The translations under genes and the position numbers were made by a program. The notes below the pieces were generated by a model that did no database searches, was not told the DNA's origin, and saw only the letters and a program-made list of their open reading frames with translations. A stretch of DNA of 64,000 nucleotides from contig NZ_CP102930.1 in the NCBI RefSeq assembly GCF_025558485.1, forward strand, positions 1,984,001 to 2,048,000, in the 5' to 3' direction. Shown here in pieces: positions 1 to 7,967 of the stretch. Source of the stretch: Bdellovibrio bacteriovorus (GTDB taxonomy: Bacteria; Bdellovibrionota; Bdellovibrionia; Bdellovibrionales; Bdellovibrionaceae). Within the stretch, counting starts at the first letter, position 1. Each line of letters starts with the position of its first letter.

Positions 1-548
1 ATATTGCCGTGGCGGACCGTATTCGCGAAAGCTCCAAGGCGGCCATCGCGGAAATTCAAAAGCGTGGCGTGAAAGTGATGATGTTAACCGGTGATAACGA
101 GGGCACTGCGCGTGAGATCTCCCGCCAGGCCGGTATCACTGACTTTAAGCACAGCGTGAAGCCCGCTGATAAAGCCAATGTCATTGTGACCTTGAAACGC
201 CAAAAGAAAAGAGTTGCAATGGTCGGGGATGGCATTAACGATGCTCCGGCCCTGGCGATGGCGGATGTCAGTTTCTCGATGTCTTCAGGAACTGATATTG
301 CGATAGAAACAGCGGATGTGACTTTGATGAAAAATGATTTGATGTCGGTGGCGCATGCGATTGAACTGTCGCATTTAACCTTACAAAAAATCCGTCAGAA
401 TCTGTTCTTTGCGTTTATCTATAACGTGTTGGGTATTCCGCTGGCTTCTTTGGGGATGTTGAATCCGGTTATTGCCGGCGCCGCTATGGCAATGAGTTCT
501 GTTTCCGTGGTGAGTAACTCGCTGCTGTTGAAGCGTAAAAAGATCTAA
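1..548 (+). CDS. Heavy-metal P-type ATPase, C-terminal part (5' end outside window)
   Basis: This is the end of a P1B-type ATPase that pumps a metal cation, probably Cu+, across the inner membrane. The reading frame is open to the window edge, so the start is missing. Visible parts are the P-domain 'MLTGDN' motif, the hinge GDGINDAPAL about 75 residues further on, and the last two membrane helices. Metal specificity cannot be read because the CPx helix lies upstream. Its stop codon overlaps the stop of the convergent receiver gene by a few bases. Confidence 0.9.
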   Translation, partial: IAVADRIRESSKAAIAEIQKRGVKVMMLTGDNEGTAREISRQAGITDFKHSVKPADKANVIVTLKRQKKRVAMVGDGINDAPALAMADVSFSMSSGTDIAIETADVTLMKNDLMSVAHAIELSHLTLQKIRQNLFFAFIYNVLGIPLASLGMLNPVIAGAAMAMSSVSVVSNSLLLKRKKI

Positions 549-2134
549 GAGGCTTTATTTTTGATATAAGCCTCTCTTAACCACAAACGGATGTGTTTAA
601 GATAGTAATCCTTCATGCCGAAGAAGACAAAGTGGTTCAGGTGATAGTCGCCGCCACTTTTGTCTTTTTCGGTGTAATTTACCGTGCCGATAATTTCCGG
701 CGTTTCCAGTTCTTCCGGGCGCCACAGAATAAATTCACGGAAGGCACCAATACTCATTTGTCGATAGTATTTCAGAATCAATCCGGCCTCGGAAATTTGT
801 GTGATCTCCACGGGATTGGCCACTTTTAACGGGTTGTTATCCTTCTGGTGAACCACGGTCACTTCAGTTTTATTGGCCAGGTCTGAATGTGTTTTTAAAA
901 GCTTCTTGGTGATATAGGTTTTATCCAGTGGTGTGAAGAAGACTTCTTTGGCCCAGGATGAAAGGCCTTTAACTTCATCAATGGGCAGACGTTTTCGGCT
1001 GATAAAGTACAGCTCTGGTGCGGCTGTCATTTCGGTTTCATGGGCCTTGCAGCGGTCTTTTAAGTATTGTTGCAGTTGTTCCCATTTTTTTTGTTTTTCA
1101 ATTTCAAACAGTTCGTAGTTCGTGAAGATGACATCGAACTGCACAGGCAGCATCTGGCGGTTTGGCGTGTCTTTATCGGCCAGATCCGACAGCAGCTGTC
1201 CGTAATTGGAATACGTATAAACTTCTGAATTTGCGAAGCGTTCACTAAGGAAGGTTTTTTGTTCCATGGCCAGTGGGACGTCTTCATCCATAATCAGGAT
1301 ATGTTTTCTGGTGTTGGAGGTCTGAAGAACCGCTTCGCTGGTATGATCCTTATTCTGTAAAATATTGCGGCGAATCTGGCTGACTTGTTGATTGTCGGCT
1401 CCGATATACAGGAACTCACAAAGGAATTGTTCCGGACCGATTTCCTTGCAGGAATTGCAATAGGCTAGCAGGGATTTTTTGCTGTCCGTCGTGAATGAAT
1501 CGCTGTAATACTTCGTCAGCGCTCCTATGCGGATGGCGTGGTTGTTCACGGTCGTAAAGCCGATTTCAGAGATACTGTTTAAACTGACTTCCTTTAACAT
1601 TTCGATGGTGGAATTGATCTGCATCGAAGCCACCGCCGTGGAGGTCACCGGATGATGGCCAGTCAGGGCATATTCCAAATGCTGGCGAAGAATCAGTTTG
1701 TCGAAGGGTTTAAAGATGACATTGTTGATGATGCGTTCTTCAGCCAGCCCGATATCAAAGTCAGGACTGTCGAAGGCGGTCAGAATCAAAGCGGTGGGTT
1801 CCTGTTCGGAACACATTTTTTTGCGCAGAAAGAAGTCGCGGGCCCGCTTGATCAGCCCGATATTTTGAATCCCCATGAACTCGTTTTTGGCAATAACCAA
1901 ACGCAGTTCGTGAGTGCTGGAGGGTTCCAGTGGAGGGCCTGTGTCGTCTTTGTAGGGACGGCCACCGTTGGCCAGAGCCAGGGCTCCTTCTGAGACAGAT
2001 ATCTTTAACCATTCATGGAATTCAGAAAGGCTGTGAAAAAAGCGAATAGCAAGCTTTGGATCTATATTTCTTAGAGTTTCAAATAGATCTTTTTGGGTGC
2101 GTTCATCATCTTCCAGGATATAAATGAACTTCAT
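545..2134 (-). CDS. Twin pseudo-receiver protein with PilZ-like C-terminus
   Basis: A 529-residue cytoplasmic protein. It begins like a response-regulator receiver (MKFIYILEDDERT) and a second receiver-like start (HILIMDEDVP) lies near residue 280. In both copies the beta-3 position that normally carries the phosphorylated Asp reads differently ('LVIAKNEF' and 'VIFTNYEL'), although the acidic pocket at the start and the late Lys (FKPFDK, FTPLDK) remain. The last 100 residues resemble a PilZ fold (c-di-GMP binding), which is a weak call. It is probably a phosphorylation-independent regulator. It is transcribed alone, convergent with the ATPase. Confidence 0.6.
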   Translation of the reverse strand: MKFIYILEDDERTQKDLFETLRNIDPKLAIRFFHSLSEFHEWLKISVSEGALALANGGRPYKDDTGPPLEPSSTHELRLVIAKNEFMGIQNIGLIKRARDFFLRKKMCSEQEPTALILTAFDSPDFDIGLAEERIINNVIFKPFDKLILRQHLEYALTGHHPVTSTAVASMQINSTIEMLKEVSLNSISEIGFTTVNNHAIRIGALTKYYSDSFTTDSKKSLLAYCNSCKEIGPEQFLCEFLYIGADNQQVSQIRRNILQNKDHTSEAVLQTSNTRKHILIMDEDVPLAMEQKTFLSERFANSEVYTYSNYGQLLSDLADKDTPNRQMLPVQFDVIFTNYELFEIEKQKKWEQLQQYLKDRCKAHETEMTAAPELYFISRKRLPIDEVKGLSSWAKEVFFTPLDKTYITKKLLKTHSDLANKTEVTVVHQKDNNPLKVANPVEITQISEAGLILKYYRQMSIGAFREFILWRPEELETPEIIGTVNYTEKDKSGGDYHLNHFVFFGMKDYYLKHIRLWLREAYIKNKAS

Positions 2135-2179
2135 GCCTTCATTATATCCTGAAATGAGCCAAAAAGGGGAAGCAGTTTT

Positions 2180-2527
2180 TTAAGGTGACCGAAATATAAA
2201 ATAAACGGCGCCGATCAAACAAAGCCCTGCCCACAGGTAGTCCAGTTTCAGGGACTGTTTCATATAGAGAACCGAGAACCCCGCAAAGACCACCATGGTG
2301 ATGACTTCCTGGATGATTTTAAGCTGTGGCAATGAGTAATAATTGGACCCCAAGCGATTGGCCGGAACCTGAAAGACGTATTCAAAGAAGGCCACACCCC
2401 AGCTGATCAGAATAACCAACCACAGGGCTGAGGACTTCAGTGTCTTTAAGTGTCCATACCAGGCAAATGTCATGAACACGTTGGAGATAAGCAACAGACC
2501 CAGAGGGGCATACGCATTATTCATCAT
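2180..2527 (-). CDS. DMT-family small membrane protein (DUF486-like)
   Basis: A protein of 115 residues with four predicted membrane helices and no soluble domain. The phrases 'SWGVAFFEYVFQVPANR' and 'LPQLKIIQEV' are typical of the DUF486/DMT small transporter-like family, whose substrate is unknown. Its ATG overlaps the TGA of the upstream Na/Pi symporter gene (ATGA), so the two are translationally coupled and probably cotranscribed. Confidence 0.8.
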   Translation of the reverse strand: MMNNAYAPLGLLLISNVFMTFAWYGHLKTLKSSALWLVILISWGVAFFEYVFQVPANRLGSNYYSLPQLKIIQEVITMVVFAGFSVLYMKQSLKLDYLWAGLCLIGAVYFIFRSP

Positions 2528-4131
2528 GACTGAGACCTCTGATTATAGGCGTGGTTGCAAAGCAGGCTGGCAATACGGCGATACTCGCTGAGCAGGTCCA
2601 GGTGAATGGAGCTGGTGTTGATGGACGTATTCAAGCCCCGGTTCAAACGGCTGATATGATTTTCGCGCAAAGAAATTTCTGTTTTGGCAAGATCACGCTT
2701 CAGCTGTATGGCGGCTTCGGCCAGGTCCTTGTTTTGGTAGGCGTTGATGGCCATGGCCGCCACTTTGACAACCTGTTCGTGCATTTGGCGGATTTCCGCC
2801 CAGCCTTCGTCAGAGAACTCAAGTTTCAGCGCGTTCTTTTTGATCGCCAGGGCCAGAATGTTGATGTCAATGGCATCGGCTGCGCGCTCCAGATCACTTA
2901 GGAACATGATCATGTTCATCACATTCTGGTGTACAACCGTGGTGGACTTGTTGGCGTGATCCAGAAGGAACATTTTGGTTTCGCGATACAGAAAGTCCAC
3001 CTTGTTGTCGCGGTCTTTGATGGAATCAAAGTCTTTCGGATCGTTGGTTTCAAACAGGCGCAAAGAGTCCTTGATCATGCCCAGCACAATATCGGCGGTT
3101 CTCATGATCTCGCGGTTGGCGTAAGAAATTGCCAGTGCCGAACTTTGATAGTTGTTCATGTTCACAAATTCGGTGCCGAACTCTTCGCTGGCGGCTTTTG
3201 GGAACATCTTTTCAATCAGCTCTGCACCTTTGTTGATGAATGGGAAGAAGATGATCGAAGACAGAACGTTGAAGATCAAATGTGCATTAGCAATGGAGCG
3301 GGCAATCGTCGTGTCAAAGGTCAGCATGAAATCAATAAAGATCTGGGTGAACGGATAGAAGATCACCACGCTGATGGTTTTGTAGAAGAAATGCGCCCAG
3401 GCCACCTGACGGCCAACGTAGTTGCCACCGGCCGCGGCAATCAGCGCTACAGAAGTGGTTCCGATATTGGCACCATACACCCACAGCATGGCATCATAGA
3501 ATGTGATCGCTTTGACCATCGCCAAGCTCATAGCCAGACCGATGGTCACGGCACTGCTTTGCACGAAGGCGCAGAAGACGACGGAAATCAAAAGTGAATA
3601 ACCCGGGTTATCACGAACACTCTGGAAGATTTCTGTCATCATCGGATTTTCAGCAAAGTGATGCGACGAAATCGAGATCAGCTTCATCCCAAAGAACAAA
3701 AGACCGAAGCCCATAAAGACCAGTGACATATTTTTGAAGATGGTCTTTTTGGCTTTGAAATAAAAAGCAAAGGCAATGGCGAAAACAGGCAGGGCATACT
3801 GGGTCAGATCCAAAGAGATCAATTGCACGGTCAGGGTGGTGCCCACGGCGGTGCCGATGATCACGCCCATCACTTGACGCAGGTTCACCACGCGGGCGGA
3901 GCCAAGCCCCACCAGCATCGTCGTCACAGCGCCTGAGCTTTGCATCAGGGTGGTCAGTACAACCCCGGTCAGGATGGCTAGAAACTTACTTTGTGAAAGG
4001 TGATTGAGGAGACCGGTGATTTTCCCGGCCATGATTTTTTCCAGCGAAGAGGAAGCCATGCTCATTCCGTAAAGGAACAGGGCGACCCCGCTGAGAAGAA
4101 GTATAAAATATGAATTGCCCGAATCGATCAT
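2524..4131 (-). CDS. Na+/phosphate symporter family protein with PhoU-like tail
   Basis: A 535-residue inner-membrane protein. The first ~300 residues hold the two inverted Na/Pi-cotransporter repeats, each with a QSS motif ('LMQSSGAVTTMLVG' and 'FVQSSAVTIGLAM'), characteristic of the NptA/YjbB family. The last ~200 residues form a helical PhoU-like domain. It should import, or in YjbB-like members export, inorganic phosphate with sodium. It is first in a two-gene operon with the DMT-like protein. Confidence 0.85.
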   Translation of the reverse strand: MIDSGNSYFILLLSGVALFLYGMSMASSSLEKIMAGKITGLLNHLSQSKFLAILTGVVLTTLMQSSGAVTTMLVGLGSARVVNLRQVMGVIIGTAVGTTLTVQLISLDLTQYALPVFAIAFAFYFKAKKTIFKNMSLVFMGFGLLFFGMKLISISSHHFAENPMMTEIFQSVRDNPGYSLLISVVFCAFVQSSAVTIGLAMSLAMVKAITFYDAMLWVYGANIGTTSVALIAAAGGNYVGRQVAWAHFFYKTISVVIFYPFTQIFIDFMLTFDTTIARSIANAHLIFNVLSSIIFFPFINKGAELIEKMFPKAASEEFGTEFVNMNNYQSSALAISYANREIMRTADIVLGMIKDSLRLFETNDPKDFDSIKDRDNKVDFLYRETKMFLLDHANKSTTVVHQNVMNMIMFLSDLERAADAIDINILALAIKKNALKLEFSDEGWAEIRQMHEQVVKVAAMAINAYQNKDLAEAAIQLKRDLAKTEISLRENHISRLNRGLNTSINTSSIHLDLLSEYRRIASLLCNHAYNQRSQS

Positions 4132-4307
4132 GCTGCGTATTTCCGTAAAGTCGTGTGAGCTTGTAGGGGCTCTGAAAACTCTTACTCTAACAACACTGTC
4201 TGGAATTAGGAAGCCCCAATACTGCGCGTGAACCTTCTTAGATTAAAACAATTCTTTAAAAAATTCAAAATGAGGCTATATACTTAAGTCCTACAGAAGG
4301 AATACTC

Positions 4308-4724
4308 ATGACCAGAAAGCAGGAACCCGTCCTTGTGGTGGCGGCAGTGATTCAGCGAGATGGTGATCCTACAGGCCGGATCTTAGTGGTCCGTCGAGGA
4401 CCTGACCAGTCGGGGGCGGGCTTTTGGGAGTTTCCCGGTGGCAAAGTCGAGCCGGCAGAATCACCCGAGCAGGCATTGATTCGTGAAATTCAGGAGGAGC
4501 TGGCTTTGACCATTCGGGTGAAGGACCTGGTTGGTGAAGAGGACTATGCCTATCCCACCAAGCTGATTCGTCTGCGGGTGTATCGCGCCCTGGTGCGCGG
4601 GGATGAAGAACTGCAACTTTCCGAACACGACGCCTTTAAGTGGCAAACACTTGATGAGATTCAAGTCGAGGAGTTGTCGGCGGCAGACCGGCCTTTTGTG
4701 GCAAGACTGCGCCATCTTTCCTAA
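4308..4724 (+). CDS. Nudix hydrolase, MutT-like
   Basis: A 138-residue Nudix protein. The signature GX5EX7REUXEEXGU is nearly complete: 'GGKVEPAESPEQALIREIQE' followed by EL. This is the size and layout of MutT/8-oxo-dGTP diphosphatases, which clean oxidised nucleotides from the pool; the exact substrate is uncertain. An AGAAGGA ribosome site precedes the ATG. The 3' end overlaps the convergent DCC gene by 4 bases. Confidence 0.85.
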   Translation: MTRKQEPVLVVAAVIQRDGDPTGRILVVRRGPDQSGAGFWEFPGGKVEPAESPEQALIREIQEELALTIRVKDLVGEEDYAYPTKLIRLRVYRALVRGDEELQLSEHDAFKWQTLDEIQVEELSAADRPFVARLRHLS

Positions 4725-5131
4725 GGCAGAAGATAGGATCTTTCAGACGGGGTGGGCAGACGGCAGAACTCACGTTCACCGAACCAGGCATAACGATTTT
4801 TCGCGATAATCTTATAAAAGAAATCACGCAAAGGTCCGGGAATCACCCACGCCAAAGCAAAGAGTTTATAGGCTCCCCCCAACTGGGTGAGAATTTTCAG
4901 AATCGCTGCGGAACGATAGTGGAGTTTTCCCGCCTCAAAGTAGATCACTGTATCAAGTTTAGAGCGATCCTCAGGAGGCAGAAGGTCTGCTGCTGTTGTT
5001 CCCTGAAGTGGGGCAAAGAGGAACGCATGCTTTTGGTCGCGGCTGATCACAGCATCGACAAAACCGTTACAAAGATGGCAGACGCCATCAAAAAAGACCA
5101 CATTTCGCGTTGTTAGTTCTACCTTTTCCAT
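4721..5131 (-). CDS. DCC-family thiol-disulfide oxidoreductase-like protein (DUF393)
   Basis: A 136-residue protein starting with the family hallmark 'FFDGVCHLCNGFV', a DxxCxxC motif in a thioredoxin-like context. The later 'SAAILKILTQLGG' segment is also typical of DUF393. A redox function is assumed from the CxxC motif but the biological role is not established for the family. It is divergent from the Lon-N gene. Confidence 0.85.
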   Translation of the reverse strand: MEKVELTTRNVVFFDGVCHLCNGFVDAVISRDQKHAFLFAPLQGTTAADLLPPEDRSKLDTVIYFEAGKLHYRSAAILKILTQLGGAYKLFALAWVIPGPLRDFFYKIIAKNRYAWFGEREFCRLPTPSERSYLLP

Positions 5132-5188
5132 AGCAATTACAGCCTACAGTCCTTATAATGGATTATCAAGCCGAGGAGTCTTGTTCAC

Positions 5189-5806
5189 ATGGAAGTATTT
5201 CTTTTTCCACTCGTCAACGTGGCATTATTCCCAAGAACCACGAAGCCCTTGAATATCTTCGAGCCTCGTTACTTGTCCATGATAAAAGAAGCGGTTGCAA
5301 CCCAGACTCCGGTGGCTGTGGGTTTTATTGAAGACCCTTCCAAAGTGGTCCCGGTGCGTCCGGGGGACAAAGTCCCTTTTGTGCGGGAAGTTGCCGGTTA
5401 TGGCTATGTGCAGATCATTGAAGAGCGTCTGAATGGAACCCTTTTGGTCTTTATTCAGGGCCAGGGTAAGTTACGTCTGGGTAAGGTCCTGGATCGTGGT
5501 ACACCGTACATGGTGTGTGAGGCTCAGATTATTCCAGAAAAAACAGTGCTGGAACCGTCCCTTCGTTTGGAACTTAATTCTTTGCATAAGATTCTGACTC
5601 GCTGGATTCAAACTCATATTCCAGATCCGGCGCAAAGGGATCTCTTTATGCGCAATCTGACTCATCCGGAAGAAATTGTCGGCAGCTTTGCGTCCTATCT
5701 GGTGCGCGACTATGACTTGCAGCAGATGGTGCTGGAATATGACGACCTCAATGAAAAAATCCACTTCCTGCACCGTCTGATGGAGTCCAACGAATTAACT
5801 ACTTAG
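5189..5806 (+). CDS. Lon substrate-binding (LON-N) domain protein
   Basis: A 205-residue stand-alone LON N-terminal domain: 'LFPLVNVALFPRTTKPLNIFEPRY' with a beta-rich PUA-like core, followed by a helical tail ending 'KIHFLHRLME'. No AAA+ or peptidase part is present, so it is not a protease. Such proteins may bind peptides or adapt substrates (inference). A GAGGAG site lies 11 bases before the ATG. The 3' end overlaps the convergent ctaA by 8 bases. Confidence 0.85.
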   Translation: MEVFLFPLVNVALFPRTTKPLNIFEPRYLSMIKEAVATQTPVAVGFIEDPSKVVPVRPGDKVPFVREVAGYGYVQIIEERLNGTLLVFIQGQGKLRLGKVLDRGTPYMVCEAQIIPEKTVLEPSLRLELNSLHKILTRWIQTHIPDPAQRDLFMRNLTHPEEIVGSFASYLVRDYDLQQMVLEYDDLNEKIHFLHRLMESNELTT

Positions 5807-6701
5807 CGGTGGTGCGCGCGAGGTAAACCCATTGGAGCATGACAACCCAAATACTGTGGGCAAGAGCCAGATGGACGATTTTCATCCATACCGGAGCATG
5901 CAAAAGCAGGGTTGCGATCCCGAACATAATTCCAAAAATCAATAACAGACTCATGTGAAGAGATCGCTTCTGAATGACTTCCAGTTCCGCCGTTTGCGCT
6001 TTCAACCAGAAGTAAAGCGCCAAGCCACCTCCGCCAAGCAAGGCCAGCAACGGGTGCAGGCCGCGAATGCGAATCAGGAAGTGAGAGTCGCGTGCAAAGT
6101 CCGCCATAAAGCCATCCCACAGATTCTCTGCCGGGAAAAGAGAGTTGGACAAAGAAGCCCAGGCCCCCGTGATCCCGATAATGACGATGATCCATGGGAA
6201 GAAGCGGTGAGCTTCTTTTGTTGAAGGCATTTCTTTTTCAGCTTGTGATAAGGCAGCCACCGCCACCAAGGCCACCGCACCGGTTAGCATGAACGAATTG
6301 ACCTGATGCAAGGCCATAACAAAAGCCCGATAGGGGGTGTCGTTTGTTGTGACCAGTTTAAACAGAACCAGTTTGGCTCCCAGCAGAGCCTCAGTGATGG
6401 TGAAGATCAAAGTTGCCAGCGCTGCTTTGCGGGCAAAGTGTCCGGGTTGATAAAGCTTGCGCGCCACCCACCAGAAGTAGATCACCACCAGGCCGTAGAT
6501 GCCGGACATCAGGCGATGGCCGTATTCGACCCAGGTTTTTCCGCGCTCGGCCTCGGGGATTAAGCGTCCATGACATAAAGGCCAAGTGTCGCCGCAGCCA
6601 TCACCTGAATGAGAAATGCGAACCCATGCTCCCCAAAGAATGACCAAAATTGTATAGATAAGAAGGCTAAATGCAAATTTCTTGTATTCAGAGCGTGTCA
6701 T
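5799..6701 (-). CDS. ctaA: Heme A synthase (COX15/CtaA family)
   Basis: A 300-residue membrane protein with eight predicted helices. The N-terminal half carries 'GAWVRISHSGDGCGDTWPLCHG' with the extracytoplasmic Cys pair and 'EYGHRLMSG'; later His residues lie in 'ALHQVNSF', 'IRGLHPLLA' and 'VHLALAHSIW'. These match the heme ligands of CtaA/COX15, which oxidises heme O to heme A for aa3-type oxidases. No oxidase or heme O synthase genes are adjacent. Confidence 0.88.
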   Translation of the reverse strand: MTRSEYKKFAFSLLIYTILVILWGAWVRISHSGDGCGDTWPLCHGRLIPEAERGKTWVEYGHRLMSGIYGLVVIYFWWVARKLYQPGHFARKAALATLIFTITEALLGAKLVLFKLVTTNDTPYRAFVMALHQVNSFMLTGAVALVAVAALSQAEKEMPSTKEAHRFFPWIIVIIGITGAWASLSNSLFPAENLWDGFMADFARDSHFLIRIRGLHPLLALLGGGGLALYFWLKAQTAELEVIQKRSLHMSLLLIFGIMFGIATLLLHAPVWMKIVHLALAHSIWVVMLQWVYLARTTAK

Positions 6702-6803
6702 AGACTTTTGGAACTATCACGGTCGTCTGAAGCGGTCAGGTTTAAAATGAGTTCTATACGGGGCGACATTGACTTCCGTGCAGCGGACGGCGTTAAATGA
6801 GCT

Positions 6804-7736
6804 ATGTCTGAATCCAAAAGCGCCCATCATCACCATTCCCACAGTCATGGACATCACCATCATCATTCCCATGGCGCGGTTGTCGGTCGTATGAGTTTCG
6901 CCCTGGTTTTAAACCTGAGTTTTGCGGTGATCGAACTGATCGGGGGGCTTTGGACGAACAGTGTGGCGATTCTTAGTGATGCACTTCATGACTTCGGTGA
7001 TGCTATTGCGATGTTGCTGGCGATCATTCTGGAAAAGATCTCGCACAAGCAAAGCGATGGACATTTTTCATACGGATATCGTCGTTTTTCCACCCTGGGG
7101 GCTGTGGTCACCGGGATGATTCTGGTGGTGGGGTCGATCTTTATTTTGCTGGAGGCGGTCCCGCGACTGTTCTCTCCTCAACAGCCCCATGCTGACGGGA
7201 TGATTCTGCTGGCAGTGCTAGGGGTGAGCGTGAATGGTTATGCCGCTTATCGTGTTTCCAAGGGAACTTCTTTGAATGAGAAAATGCTGATGTGGCATAT
7301 GATCGAGGATGTTCTGGGCTGGGTCATGGTTCTGGTCGGCGCAGTTGTCATGAAGTTCTTTGATGTTCCGCAACTGGATGCCGGCATGGCGATCGCTTTG
7401 GCCTGCTGGATACTGTACAATGTTGTGCGCAATCTGAGTGAGGCGATGAAGGTGTTTTTGATGGCATCGCCCAGTCAGGTGAAAGTCGAGGAAGTTGAAG
7501 CGGCGATTTTGAAGGTCGCCAAAGTCGAGGGTGTTCATCACGGACACCTGTGGTCCTTGGATGGCGAACGCCATGTTTTCACTGGCCATGTGGTGTTGGC
7601 CCCGGAAGTGGGGTTGGCGGATATGGAAAGAATTAAAAATCAAATCAAGAAGCTGGTGAAAGATTTCGGAATTATCGAAGCAACTATCGAAACTGAAATT
7701 TCCGGTTCTCATTGTGCAGATCCGGAACATCATTAA
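6804..7736 (+). CDS. Cation diffusion facilitator, CzcD-like metal exporter
   Basis: A 310-residue CDF transporter. It opens with a histidine-rich metal-binding stretch, followed by six membrane helices. The site HxxxD is visible in 'LSDALHDFGDAIAM' (helix II) and 'HMIEDVLGWV' (helix V). A C-terminal cytoplasmic ferredoxin-like domain contains 'HHGHLWSLDGERHVFTGHVVL'-type residues. It likely exports Zn2+ and related divalent ions. A strong intrinsic terminator follows. Confidence 0.9.
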   Translation: MSESKSAHHHHSHSHGHHHHHSHGAVVGRMSFALVLNLSFAVIELIGGLWTNSVAILSDALHDFGDAIAMLLAIILEKISHKQSDGHFSYGYRRFSTLGAVVTGMILVVGSIFILLEAVPRLFSPQQPHADGMILLAVLGVSVNGYAAYRVSKGTSLNEKMLMWHMIEDVLGWVMVLVGAVVMKFFDVPQLDAGMAIALACWILYNVVRNLSEAMKVFLMASPSQVKVEEVEAAILKVAKVEGVHHGHLWSLDGERHVFTGHVVLAPEVGLADMERIKNQIKKLVKDFGIIEATIETEISGSHCADPEHH

Positions 7737-7772
7737 GACCTGAGCAAAACCTTGTAAAAATGTATCATGATG

Positions 7773-7804
7773 AATCACGGCTTCCTGACGGGCCGTGATT
7801 TTTT
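7773..7804 (+). terminator. Rho-independent terminator after the CDF gene
   Basis: A perfect 9-bp stem, AATCACGGC with GCCGTGATT, encloses a 10-base loop and runs into TTTT ATTT. It lies 36 bases after the CDF stop codon and separates that gene from the pilin operon. Confidence 0.85.
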
Positions 7805-7967
7805 ATTTCCAAAAATGAAACACTCAGATCCAACACAGTCCCGATGTTCGTTGCTGTCGTTTCATCTCTGTACGCTCTACATTTCAAATCAATTATGGAA
7901 CGCGGGATAACTCAAAAATTCCCCGTAATTGCCGATAAGTAGCCTAGGAAAAAATAAGGAATCATTT

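Noticed and set aside
2929..3597. A 222-residue open frame antisense to the Na/Pi symporter
   Set aside because: His/Gly/Asp-rich shadow frame without domain or ribosome site.
7850..7967. Possible c-di-GMP riboswitch before the pilin operon
   Set aside because: The GEMM consensus segments are not present; only ordinary leader sequence with an AAGGA site is seen.
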